DNA from: Palleronia sp. LCG004
Lineage (GTDB): Bacteria; Pseudomonadota; Alphaproteobacteria; Rhodobacterales; Rhodobacteraceae
Reading direction: 5' to 3'
DNA length: 64,000 nucleotides
Assembly (NCBI RefSeq): GCF_032931615.1
Contig: NZ_CP136759.1
Location: 930,001 to 994,000 of the forward strand
Shown: positions 17,764 to 25,226 of the stretch, one piece after another
Position numbering within the stretch: the first letter of the stretch is position 1
How the letters are laid out: every line of letters starts with the position of its first letter
The notes under the pieces: model-generated
What the model was told of the DNA's origin: nothing
Seen by the model: the letters and a program-made list of their open reading frames with translations, nothing else
The model's database searches: none
Position numbers and translations under genes: made by a program

Positions 17764-18051
17764 ATCACCGCAAAGTCAGGAGGATCGGCGGGACCACCGC
17801 AACCGTAAGGGTGCGTAATTCCCGAGGACCTGTTGATACAGGTGGGCGCCAGGTAGTCGAACCACGGTCCGGCCAGAGCCAGCTCCCTCGGAATTGAGTA
17901 AGGCCACCGGAATTTGACCCCGGCACGAGAAGGGCAGTACCCGCCTGCCAATCGAGATAAGCCCCTACGCCCCCTGCGGCAAGAGGGACGGGACGGCATT
18001 TTGCAGACGGGCCGCCTTGCATTTCGTTGCCTCTTTGTTCACACCCGGGGC
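17764..18051. other. Intergenic stretch with several nested hairpins
   Basis: About 290 bp with no convincing gene. On the plus strand, CGCAACC-GTAA-GGGTGCG (17798-17815, one mismatch) closes on a GNRA-type loop. AATTCCCGAGG (17817-17827) can pair with CCTCGGAATT (17886-17895) around ACCTG-TTGATA-CAGGT (17828-17843). On the minus strand, CCGGG-GTCAAAT-TCCGG near 17908-17924 has T-arm geometry and GGCAG-GCGGGTA-CTGCC near 17934-17950 has anticodon-arm geometry, but no matching acceptor stem is present. Together these suggest a structured RNA or a decayed tRNA-like element; the class is not recognised. Confidence 0.35.
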
Positions 18052-18510
18052 ATGATCGATCCCAACCTACCGGCACTTGCGAAACCGGGGCAGATCCTCG
18101 CCCGGGGGGTCAGCCGTCATCTGGCGGGCCACGGATTCGCCTGCGTCGAGGAACTGGTCCCTTCGCGCGGGCTCAGGGTGGACGTCATGGCGCTCGGGCC
18201 CAAGGACGAGATCTGGGTGGTCGAGTGCAAGTCGAGCCGGGCGGATTTCATGTCCGACGGCAAGTGGCAGGGCTATCTGGAATGGTGCGACAGGTTCTTC
18301 TGGGCGGTCGATCCGGACTTCCCGGTCGAGATCCTGCCCGAGGGCACGGGTCTCATCATAGCGGACGGCTACGATGCGGAAATCGTCTCGACCGGCCCCG
18401 AGAGCAGGCTGGCACCCGCGCGACGCAAGGTGGTGATCCGCAAGTTCGCCTTTCACGCGGCGCGCAGGTTGCACCTCCTGCGCGATCCCGGGCTCGCGAT
18501 CGGCGTCTAG
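18052..18510 (+). CDS. mmcB: MmcB-family DNA repair protein
   Basis: 152-residue protein of the MmcB family (PD-(D/E)XK-like nuclease fold), linked in Caulobacter to tolerance of DNA damage such as mitomycin C. The nuclease-like core is RVDVMALG (Asp) and WVVECKSSRADF (Glu-Cys-Lys), followed by a conserved GYLEWCDRFFWAV. The ATG at 18052 gives MIDPNLPALAKPGQILARG. It ends 4 bp into the convergent small gene. No LexA-type operator is evident upstream. Confidence 0.85.
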   Translation: MIDPNLPALAKPGQILARGVSRHLAGHGFACVEELVPSRGLRVDVMALGPKDEIWVVECKSSRADFMSDGKWQGYLEWCDRFFWAVDPDFPVEILPEGTGLIIADGYDAEIVSTGPESRLAPARRKVVIRKFAFHAARRLHLLRDPGLAIGV

Positions 18511-18707
18511 CGCTTCTTCTTTACGGGCTTACGGGCATGGGCCGCGGCGGCGCGGATCTCCTCGGCGATCTCCTCGGCCTCCTCGGGATCGAAATCCATC
18601 GGCACCTCGATGCCGCCATCGGCCGTGACGTAGATCCGGACCATCCCGGCATCGGTCGGTCCGATCTGGAGATTCGCGCTCGTGTCGCTGGGATCGTTGA
18701 TGCTCAT
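18507..18707 (-). CDS. Small conserved protein, possibly DUF6324
   Basis: 66-residue soluble protein. The N-terminus SANLQIGPTDAGMVRIYV looks like a small beta element, followed by a strongly acidic helix (DPEEAEEIAEEIRAAA) and a Lys-rich end. The pattern fits my recollection of DUF6324, a small family of Rhodobacterales, but this cannot be confirmed here. It is convergent with mmcB with a 3-bp overlap of stop codons. Confidence 0.55.
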   Translation of the reverse strand: MSINDPSDTSANLQIGPTDAGMVRIYVTADGGIEVPMDFDPEEAEEIAEEIRAAAAHARKPVKKKR

Positions 18708-18789
18708 TTCAGCCCTCCGCTGATCGGTTTCGGGCGGCGGTAGCCGCTTGAAACGGGCGTTGCAAGCGCTTCGCGTGCCTTTCGGGGCC

Positions 18790-18818
18790 TTGCAATCGCT
18801 TTTCGGCTTCGATATTTC
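18790..18818 (+). promoter_or_regulatory. Sigma-70-type promoter of tRNA-His
   Basis: TTGCAA (18790-18795), 17-bp spacer, TATTTC (18813-18818), placing initiation near 18825 just before the tRNA 5' end. A diverged copy of the -35 segment (TTGCAAGCGCTTCG) lies about 30 bp upstream. Confidence 0.5.
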
Positions 18819-18827
18819 AGCCCCAGT

Positions 18828-18904
18828 GCCGCCTTAGCTCAGTTGGTTAGAGCGCCTGATTGTGGATCAGGAGGTCCCCCGTTCAAGCCGGGGAGGTGGT
18901 ACCA
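18828..18904 (+). tRNA. tRNA-His (GTG)
   Basis: Complete cloverleaf of 77 nt including an encoded CCA. The acceptor GCCGCCT pairs with AGGTGGT through two G-U pairs. D arm GCTC/GCGC region, anticodon stem CCTGA/TCAGG with loop TTGTGGA (anticodon GTG), T arm CCCCG-TTCAAGC-CGGGG. The discriminator is A73 and the base before position 1 (T) cannot supply G-1, so this is the unusual alphaproteobacterial tRNA-His lacking the G-1:C73 identity pair. Confidence 0.95.
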
Positions 18905-18912
18905 TCCCCCCT

Positions 18913-19203
18913 TCATTCGATCGTGATCCTCTGGCGCAGGGTCTCTCCGGTCTCGTCGAAGATCAGGATCTCGTCGTCGCGCGTGACGATCGCGATCCAG
19001 GTCGCCCCGCGGGTAAAGGCGAAAGGCACCTCGCCCTCGGGGAGGGCGATCGTCTCGGGCAGGGGCGGCACCGCGGGCGGAAAGCGCGTGACGAAAAGGA
19101 CGATCAGCGTTACGAGCCCCGCCAGCATGGTTGCGGTCAACGCGATCACCAGCCATTTCAGAAAGGTCAGCGCCCCGTCCCGGGGTTGGGGGATCTCATC
19201 CAT
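18913..19203 (-). CDS. Single-pass membrane protein, DUF6476-like
   Basis: 96-residue protein with a short N-terminus, one strong membrane helix (about 16-38, ATMLAGLVTLIVLFVTR) and a small beta-rich domain (GATWIAIVTRDDEILIFD, TGETLRQRITIE) outside. It resembles DUF6476 proteins of Rhodobacteraceae as I remember them. The ATG at 19203 has an AAGAGG ribosome site at good distance. Its start codon overlaps that of the divergent pseudouridine synthase within the palindrome CATG. Confidence 0.6.
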   Translation of the reverse strand: MDEIPQPRDGALTFLKWLVIALTATMLAGLVTLIVLFVTRFPPAVPPLPETIALPEGEVPFAFTRGATWIAIVTRDDEILIFDETGETLRQRITIE

Positions 19204-20233
19204 GCCGTCGAGCCTCTTGCGCGTCATCCTGGGCGACGATCCGCCGCCGCGTCTTGATAAGGCGCTGGCCCGCGATGTGCCAGACGACGCGCATCTGAGC
19301 CGCTCGCGCATCGCCAAGCTCATCTCCGAGGGCTGCGTGCGGTGCGAGGGCGTCGTGCTGTCCACGCCGAAGGCGCGCGTCGCGGCGGGCGATGTCATCG
19401 AGATCGCCGTTCCGGAGGAAAGCCCCACGCATCTGTCGCCCGAGGACATGCCGCTCGACCTCGTCTACGAGGACGAGGATCTTGCCGTGATCGACAAACC
19501 CGCGGGCCTCGTCGTGCATCCCGCGCCGGGCACGCCCGACGGCACCTTGGTCAACGGGCTCATGCACCATTTCGGCGATGCGCTGTCGGGTGTCGGCGGA
19601 GTGAAGCGTCCGGGGATCGTCCATCGCATCGACAAGGAGACGAGCGGATTGCTCGTCGTCGCGAAATCGGATCGCGCGCATCACGGGCTTGCCGCGCAAT
19701 TCGCGGCCCACAGCGTCGAGCGGCAATACCTTGCGATCTGTCACGGCATTCCCGATCTGGCCGATCCGCGGCTTCTCGGGATTCCCGGCATATCGGCCGA
19801 GGCGAGCGGTACGCTCAAGATCGCAACGGGAATCGCCCGGCATCGGACGGACCGGCAACGGCAGGCGGTGACGTTCCACGGCGGCAAGCATGCGGTCACC
19901 CGCGTCACCGTCGAACGGCCGCTCGGGCCCTCGGCCGCGCTCGTCTCCTGCCGGCTCGAGACGGGGCGCACCCACCAGATCCGCGTCCACATGCGCCATG
20001 CCGGGCACGCCCTGATCGGCGATCCGGTCTATGGCGGGCAGCGAAAGATATCGCCCCATCTGCCCGGCGCAGCTGAGGTCCGTGCGTTCGCGCGGCAGGC
20101 GCTTCATGCCGCGACGCTCGGTTTCGAGCATCCCGCCAGCGGCGAGACGCTCAGCTTCTCCAGTGCCCTGCCGACCGACATGCAAAGCCTGATCGAGGCG
20201 CTCGAAGGCCAAAGCCCGCTGACAACTCGGTGA
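19202..20233 (+). CDS. RluA-family rRNA pseudouridine synthase
   Basis: 343-residue RNA pseudouridine synthase of the RluA/RluD group. An N-terminal S4 RNA-binding domain (RLDKALARD through RVAAGDVIEIAVP, about residues 14-78) precedes the catalytic domain with HRIDKETSGLLVVAKSD, whose Asp is the catalytic nucleophile, and later GRTHQIRVHMRHAGHALIGD. An S4 domain plus this core suggests RluD or RluC type, modifying 23S rRNA; which uridines cannot be said. Start codons of this and the DUF6476-like gene overlap on opposite strands, leaving no shared intergenic DNA. Confidence 0.9.
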   Translation: MPSSLLRVILGDDPPPRLDKALARDVPDDAHLSRSRIAKLISEGCVRCEGVVLSTPKARVAAGDVIEIAVPEESPTHLSPEDMPLDLVYEDEDLAVIDKPAGLVVHPAPGTPDGTLVNGLMHHFGDALSGVGGVKRPGIVHRIDKETSGLLVVAKSDRAHHGLAAQFAAHSVERQYLAICHGIPDLADPRLLGIPGISAEASGTLKIATGIARHRTDRQRQAVTFHGGKHAVTRVTVERPLGPSAALVSCRLETGRTHQIRVHMRHAGHALIGDPVYGGQRKISPHLPGAAEVRAFARQALHAATLGFEHPASGETLSFSSALPTDMQSLIEALEGQSPLTTR

Positions 20234-20320
20234 GATCACGCCGAAACGGGATGATTCTCGGACCCAAGCGCGCAAGACTTTCTTAACCCCGGTAAGCAAG
20301 TCTGAAATATCCGCCTCGTA

Positions 20321-20349
20321 CTTGAACTGAACCGATCAGTTCACCATCT
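20321..20349 (+). promoter_or_regulatory. Sigma-32-type promoter of rpoH
   Basis: CTTGAA (20321-20326), 15-bp spacer, CACCATCT (20342-20349), closely matching the heat-shock pattern CTTGAA-N(13-15)-CCCCATNT. It lies about 40 bp before the rpoH start and implies that RpoH activates its own gene. Confidence 0.6.
20324..20342. promoter_or_regulatory. Inverted repeat filling the rpoH promoter spacer
   Basis: GAACTGA (20324-20330), ACCGA, TCAGTTC (20336-20342): perfect 7-bp arms that start in the -35 element and end at the -10 element. The placement is that of an operator whose occupant would block polymerase. The protein is unknown. Confidence 0.45.
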
Positions 20350-20390
20350 GATAGGACAACAGGCGAATAACGCCCGAAGGAGGGACCGAC

Positions 20391-21287
20391 ATGGCGACAT
20401 ACGCTAATCTTCCGGCACCGTCCCCCGAACAGGGGCTGAACCGGTATCTACAGGAAATCCGGCGGTTTCCGATGCTGGAGCCCGAAGAGGAATTCATGCT
20501 CGCCAAACGGTGGGTCGATCACGAGGATACCGAGGCCGCCCATAAGATGGTGACCTCGCATCTGCGCCTCGCGGCCAAGATCGCGATGGGCTATCGCGGC
20601 TACGGTCTTCCGCAGGCCGAGGTGATCTCAGAGGCCAATGTCGGCCTGATGCAGGCCGTCAAGCGGTTCGATCCCGACAAGGGTTTCCGCCTCGCGACCT
20701 ATGCGATGTGGTGGATCCGCGCCTCGATCCAGGAATACATCCTGCGGTCCTGGAGCCTCGTGAAGCTCGGGACCACCAGCGCCCAGAAGAAGCTCTTCTT
20801 CAACCTGCGCAAGGCCAAGAATCGGATCGGCGCGCTCGAGGATGGCGATCTTCGCCCCGAAAACGTCAAGCGCATCGCCACCGATCTCGGCGTGACCGAG
20901 GACGAGGTCATCTCGATGAACCGGCGTATGTCGGGCGGCGATGCCTCGCTCAACGCGACAATCAGCGCCGATGGCGAGGGTACGGCGCAGTGGCAGGACT
21001 GGCTCGAGGACGAGGATGCCAATCAGGCCGACGATTACGAGGCCCGCGACGAGCTCGAGACGCGGCGCGCGCTTCTCGAACAGGCGATGGACGTTCTCAA
21101 CGATCGCGAGAAGGACATCCTGACCCAGCGCCGTCTGCAGGAGCAGCCCATCACGCTCGAGGATCTCAGCGGTCAGTATGACGTCAGCCGCGAACGGATC
21201 CGCCAGATCGAGGTGCGGGCGTTCGAGAAGCTCCAGAAACGCATGACCGAGCTCGCCAGCGAGAAGGGCATGACCGAAACCGCCTGA
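20391..21287 (+). CDS. rpoH: Heat-shock sigma factor RpoH (sigma-32)
   Basis: 298-residue sigma factor for heat-shock and stress genes. Region 1.2 begins NRYLQEIRRFPMLEPEEEF; region 2 is present with FRLATYAMWWIRASIQEYIL; the diagnostic RpoH box is QKKLFFNLRKAKNRI; and region 4 ends with a helix-turn-helix containing [19 protein letters not shown]. An AAGGAGGGA ribosome site precedes the ATG. Upstream is a sigma-32-like promoter with an internal inverted repeat, and downstream a strong GAAA-loop terminator, so the gene is monocistronic. Confidence 0.96.
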   Translation: MATYANLPAPSPEQGLNRYLQEIRRFPMLEPEEEFMLAKRWVDHEDTEAAHKMVTSHLRLAAKIAMGYRGYGLPQAEVISEANVGLMQAVKRFDPDKGFRLATYAMWWIRASIQEYILRSWSLVKLGTTSAQKKLFFNLRKAKNRIGALEDGDLRPENVKRIATDLGVTEDEVISMNRRMSGGDASLNATISADGEGTAQWQDWLEDEDANQADDYEARDELETRRALLEQAMDVLNDREKDILTQRRLQEQPITLEDLSGQYDVSRERIRQIEVRAFEKLQKRMTELASEKGMTETA

Positions 21288-21309
21288 CGATGGCTGGGGC
21301 CGAACAAGG

Positions 21310-21341
21310 GGCCGGGCGCGGGAAACCGCGTCCGGCCTTTT
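21310..21341 (+). terminator. Rho-independent terminator of rpoH
   Basis: GGCCGGGCGCGG, loop GAAA, CCGCGTCCGGCC followed by TTTTC: a 12-pair stem (one G-U) with a stable tetraloop and T run, 23 bp after the rpoH stop. Confidence 0.9.
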
Positions 21342-21400
21342 CTATGGCAGGCCCCGGAGTGCTTCACTAGGTTGTCCCCGAACGTCAGGAGGGACAATTC

Positions 21401-22381
21401 ATGAGCGACATCGTCAGGTTCGGCATCCTCGGTGCGGCGAACTTCGCGCGGCGGCAGATGGCTCCGGCCATACACTCCGCAACCGGTGCCACATTGACCG
21501 CGATTGCAACGCGTACTGCGGAGAAGGCGAACACCTTCAAGGATATCCAGCCGGATCTTCAGGTATTCGATGATTACGAGGCGCTGATCTCTTCGGATCT
21601 GATCGACGCGGTCTATATCCCTCTGCCGAACCATCTCCATGTCGAATGGAGCCTGAAGGCGCTGAAGGCCGGCAAGCACGTGCTCTGCGAAAAGCCGATG
21701 GCGATGCGCGCGGCCGATTACGACGACCTCATCGCCGCGCGCGACGACAGCGGCAAGCTCGCCGCCGAGGCGTTCATGATCGTCCACCATCCCCAGTGGA
21801 TCAAGGCGCGGGAGATCCTCGCCGACGGGACGCTGGGCGAGCTGCTGCACGCCGATGCGTATTTTTCCTTCAACAATGCCAGTGACGTGGACAATATCCG
21901 CAATCAGCCCGGAATGGGCGGCGGCGGATTGCGCGATATCGGCGTCTATGCCTTCGGAAGCGTCCGCTACGCCACGGGACAGGAGCCGGTCGAGCTGACC
22001 TCGCGCCTCGTGTCGGAGCAGGATTTCGACACGATGGCTTGGATGCAGGGGCGCTTTCCGGGCTTCGGTTATCAGGCGATGGTCTCGACCCGGATGGCCA
22101 AGCGGCAGGCCGTGACGTTCCAGGGAACGAAAGGCGTGATGACGCTCAGTGCGCCGTTCAATGCCGGCGTCTTCGACCAGGCCGAGATTGTCCTCGATCT
22201 GGCCGAAGGGGACCGCCGCATCCTGCGCTATCCCGGCGTCAATCAGTATGTCCTTCAGGTCGAGGCGTTCTGCCGCGCGGCCAATGGACACGAAAGCTAT
22301 GCCTGGCCTCTCGAACAGGCACGGGGCACGCAGGCGATGATCGATACGGCCCTCGCCGGCGAACGCATCGCGACGGAATGA
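21401..22381 (+). CDS. Gfo/Idh/MocA-family oxidoreductase
   Basis: 326-residue NAD(P)-dependent oxidoreductase of the Gfo/Idh/MocA family, which act on sugars and cyclitols. The N-terminal Rossmann domain starts with FGILGAANFARRQ; the conserved EKP motif is present as GKHVLCEKPMAM (catalytic Lys); the C-terminal domain carries GGGGLRDIGVYAFGSVRYATG with the usual DxGxY. Substrate is unknown and no sugar transporter lies alongside. AGGAGGGA precedes the ATG. It is flanked by terminators on both sides, so it is expressed alone. Confidence 0.88.
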   Translation: MSDIVRFGILGAANFARRQMAPAIHSATGATLTAIATRTAEKANTFKDIQPDLQVFDDYEALISSDLIDAVYIPLPNHLHVEWSLKALKAGKHVLCEKPMAMRAADYDDLIAARDDSGKLAAEAFMIVHHPQWIKAREILADGTLGELLHADAYFSFNNASDVDNIRNQPGMGGGGLRDIGVYAFGSVRYATGQEPVELTSRLVSEQDFDTMAWMQGRFPGFGYQAMVSTRMAKRQAVTFQGTKGVMTLSAPFNAGVFDQAEIVLDLAEGDRRILRYPGVNQYVLQVEAFCRAANGHESYAWPLEQARGTQAMIDTALAGERIATE

Positions 22382-22382
22382 A

Positions 22383-22406
22383 GAAAGGGGCCCGCGGGCC
22401 CCTTTC
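22383..22406. terminator. Bidirectional terminator
   Basis: GAAAGGGGCCC-GC-GGGCCCCTTTC, a perfect 24-bp palindrome between two convergent genes. The A tract on one side and T tract on the other let it serve both the oxidoreductase and pepF transcripts. Confidence 0.88.
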
Positions 22407-22408
22407 TC

Positions 22409-24223
22409 TCAGTCTTCCATGGCTTCGAGCTCGTCGATCATGCCCTCGATCATGCCGAGCCCCTTTTGCCAGAAGGCCGGGTCCGATGCGTCGAGGCCGA
22501 AGGGTTCGAGCAGTTCCTTGTGGTGCTTGGACCCGCCGGCCTTGAGCATGTCGAAATATTTCTCCTGGAAACCGGGCGTTCCGTCCTCGTAGGCCGCATA
22601 GAGCGCGTTCACCAGACCGTCGCCGAACGCGTAGGCGTAGACGTAGAACGGCGAATGGACGAAATGCGGCACGTAGGTCCAGAAGACCTCGTAATCGTCC
22701 ATGAAGTCGAATGCGGGCCCGAGGCTCTCGGCCTGCACGGACATCCAGAGCGCGTTGATCGCGTCGGGCGTCAGCTCGCCCCCGCGGCGCGCCTCGTGCA
22801 GCTTGCACTCGAAATCGTAGAACGCGATCTGCCGCACGACCGTGTTGATCATGTCCTCGACCTTCCCGGCGAGGAGGACCTTGCGCTCGGCCGTGTCCTT
22901 CGCGCCTGCGAGAAGCTTGCGGAAGGTCAGCATCTCACCGAAGACGCTCGCCGTCTCTGCGAGGGTGAGCGGCGTGGAGGCCAGCATTTCGCCCTGCGGC
23001 GCGGCAAGACGCTGATGCACACCGTGCCCGAGCTCGTGGGCCAGCGTCATCACGTCGCGCGGTTTGCCGAGGTAGTTCAGCATGATGTAGGGATGCGCGT
23101 CGGTGACGGTCGGATGCGCGAAGGCCCCCGGTGCCTTGCCGGGCGTCACGGCCGCATCGATCCAGCCCCTGTCGAAGAACGGCTCGGCCAGCTGCGCCAG
23201 CTCCGGCGAAAAGTCGGAATAGGCGTCCATCACCATGCCGCGCGCGGTCGTCCAGTCGACGATCTTGTCGGTCTCCATCGGCAGCGGCGCGTTGCGGTCC
23301 CAGACCTGCATCCGGTCGAGCCCGAGCCATTTGCGCTTCAGCTCGTAGTAGCGGTGCGACAGGCGCGGATAGGCATCGACGACCGCGTTCCTCAACGCCT
23401 CGACCACCTCCGGCTCGACATGGTTCGACAGGTGCCGACCGGTCTGCGGGGTGGGCATCTTGCGCCAGCGATCCTCGACCTCCTTCTCCTTGACGAGCGT
23501 GTTATGAACACGCGCGAAGGTCTTGATGTTGGACGAAAAGACGCGCCCGAGCTCGCGCGCCGCCTCTTCGCGCACCGTGCGATCCTGCTCGGTCAGCTTG
23601 TTGAGCGTGGCCTCGATCCCCATCACCTCGCCGTCGACCTCGAATTCGAGGGCGGCGATCGTCTCGTCGAAGAGCTTGTTCCACGCGCTCGCCCCAACGA
23701 CCGACTGGTCGTGGAGGAACTGCTCGAGCTCGTCGCTGAGCTGATGGGGCCGCATCGCGCGAAGCCGGTCGAAGACGGGCTTGTAGCGTGCCACCTCGCC
23801 ACCGCCGGCAAAGACGGCGTCGAGCTTCTCGTCGGGAATGCGGTTGATCTCGAGGCTGAAGAAGACGAGCGGCGTGGTATAGGTCGTGATCTTGTCCTGC
23901 GCGTCGCTCAGGAACGCGGCACGATGCGCGTCGGTCGTCTCCTGGTAATAGCGCAATCCGGCGAAGGACATGATCCGGCCCGCGACCATCTCGATCTTCT
24001 CGTAGCGGTGGATGCAGTCGATCCATCCGGCCGCGTCGAGATCGGCAAGCTTGCCCTGATACTCCTCGGCGAAGCGCTCGCACGCCTCCTCGAGCCAGTC
24101 CATGTCGCGCTTGAGCTCGGGCGCGTCGGGCGCGGCGTAGAGGTCGCTCAGCTCCCATTGCGGCAGATCGCCCAGATCCTTGCCGCCGGGGCTGGCATTC
24201 GCATCGAAGAGGGGGGTGGTCAT
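22409..24223 (-). CDS. pepF: M3-family oligoendopeptidase F
   Basis: Zinc metallopeptidase of family M3B (oligoendopeptidase F) that degrades peptides of roughly 6-20 residues in the cytosol. The 604-residue protein is the usual length. The zinc motif HELGHGVH lies at about residue 390, with the downstream Glu ligand in LAETASVFGEM. Two adjacent ATGs exist; 24223 is preferred because it sits 6 bases from GGAG. A further open frame to 24712 carries no family sequence. Convergent with the oxidoreductase gene across a shared terminator. Confidence 0.93.
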   Translation of the reverse strand: MTTPLFDANASPGGKDLGDLPQWELSDLYAAPDAPELKRDMDWLEEACERFAEEYQGKLADLDAAGWIDCIHRYEKIEMVAGRIMSFAGLRYYQETTDAHRAAFLSDAQDKITTYTTPLVFFSLEINRIPDEKLDAVFAGGGEVARYKPVFDRLRAMRPHQLSDELEQFLHDQSVVGASAWNKLFDETIAALEFEVDGEVMGIEATLNKLTEQDRTVREEAARELGRVFSSNIKTFARVHNTLVKEKEVEDRWRKMPTPQTGRHLSNHVEPEVVEALRNAVVDAYPRLSHRYYELKRKWLGLDRMQVWDRNAPLPMETDKIVDWTTARGMVMDAYSDFSPELAQLAEPFFDRGWIDAAVTPGKAPGAFAHPTVTDAHPYIMLNYLGKPRDVMTLAHELGHGVHQRLAAPQGEMLASTPLTLAETASVFGEMLTFRKLLAGAKDTAERKVLLAGKVEDMINTVVRQIAFYDFECKLHEARRGGELTPDAINALWMSVQAESLGPAFDFMDDYEVFWTYVPHFVHSPFYVYAYAFGDGLVNALYAAYEDGTPGFQEKYFDMLKAGGSKHHKELLEPFGLDASDPAFWQKGLGMIEGMIDELEAMED

Positions 24224-24287
24224 CATCGGCTCCTGAAATCGGAAATCGGCTTTTGAGATAGGATGCGGTCCGGCGGGACGAAAGGGC

Positions 24288-25226
24288 CTAGCGGAATCCG
24301 AAGAGCTGCTCGGGCGTGTCCACGAGGATCTTCTGGCGCGTCTCGCTGTCCTCGACGGCGCGGAAGAACGCGTCGAGAAGCTGCCCCGCATCGGGCATCG
24401 GCGTCTCGCCCAGCAGGATATGCGGCCAGTCTGACCCCCAGAGAAGGCGATCGGGATTGGCCCGGGCCAGACGCGCGACGAGGTCGTCCGCCTCGTCCCA
24501 TGGCGCGTCAGAGAACCGGTAGATGCCCGAGATCTTGGTATAGGCGTCGCCGTCGCCCACCAGCCGTTCGAGCGTCTCCACACCTTCGGGCGATCCTTCG
24601 CCGCCGAGGATCGGCCAAGCCAGATGGTCGAGCACGACGGGACAGGGCAGGGCGCGCAGATCGTCGGCCATCGAGGCGAGGTGTTCGTGCGCGTTGACGA
24701 GGATCTCGACATGCATGTCCCGCTCGGCCAGCGCGGGCGCGAAACGCTTCACCCCCTCCCACGAGATCACGCCGGGATGCACGTGGTTCAGCCGGATCGC
24801 CTTGATCCGCGCATCGGCCAGCCGGTCGAGATGGGCCTCGGTCGCGTCGTCGCCGATGAGGCCCACGCCGCGGGCGCGATCGCCCAGACGTTTCAGCGCC
24901 TCGATCGTCACGGTGTTGTCGGTCCCGTAAAGCACCGAGTGGACGAGCACGACGCGGTCGATCTCGAGCGTCGTCAGATGCGTGTTCAGAAGATCGATCC
25001 AGCCGTCGAAGCCGCGATCGCGCGGCGGATCTTCGGGCCGCCCGTCCCAGAGCCTGAAATCGCCCCGCCCGCCCAGCATGTGGACATGCGTGTCGCAGGC
25101 CCCTCGCGGCGGCAGGGTCGATGGCACCTTGGGCCTTTCGGCAGGTGCCATTCCGGCAGGCAGCTCGGCCATCGTGTCGTAGTCGCGGTCGGGCGTCGCA
25201 TCGGGCAGGGTGTCGTCTTCATCCAT
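24288..25226 (-). CDS. Amidohydrolase, 2-pyrone-4,6-dicarboxylate hydrolase-like
   Basis: 312-residue amidohydrolase-2 family TIM barrel related to 2-pyrone-4,6-dicarboxylate lactonase (LigI) and similar hydrolases. The metal-site motif CDTHVHMLG opens the barrel near residue 45; later conserved pieces are KAIRLNHVHPG, VVLDHLAWP and the closing LLWGSDWPH with its Asp. About 40 polar residues precede the barrel. The start overlaps the end of the DNA ligase gene by 8 bp, so it is the last gene of a repair-linked operon although its own chemistry looks catabolic. Substrate not known. Confidence 0.82.
   Translation of the reverse strand: MDEDDTLPDATPDRDYDTMAELPAGMAPAERPKVPSTLPPRGACDTHVHMLGGRGDFRLWDGRPEDPPRDRGFDGWIDLLNTHLTTLEIDRVVLVHSVLYGTDNTVTIEALKRLGDRARGVGLIGDDATEAHLDRLADARIKAIRLNHVHPGVISWEGVKRFAPALAERDMHVEILVNAHEHLASMADDLRALPCPVVLDHLAWPILGGEGSPEGVETLERLVGDGDAYTKISGIYRFSDAPWDEADDLVARLARANPDRLLWGSDWPHILLGETPMPDAGQLLDAFFRAVEDSETRQKILVDTPEQLFGFR

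Noticed and set aside
17900..17990. Minus-strand tRNA gene candidate
   Set aside because: T-like and anticodon-like arms exist, but no acceptor stem pairs, the D arm would overlap the anticodon stem and position 33 is not T.
17765..18076. 103-codon minus-strand frame over the structured intergenic region
   Set aside because: The translated sequence looks like translated structural RNA (VPGSNSGG-type strings), overlaps the mmcB start and has no ribosome site.
18828..18904. tRNA-His as an integration site for a mobile element
   Set aside because: No integrase, direct repeat of the tRNA 3' end or foreign-looking genes are found on either side.
22466..24256. 596-codon open frame on the plus strand opposite pepF
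   Set aside because: Entirely antisense to a clear metallopeptidase; composition is that of a reverse-frame shadow.
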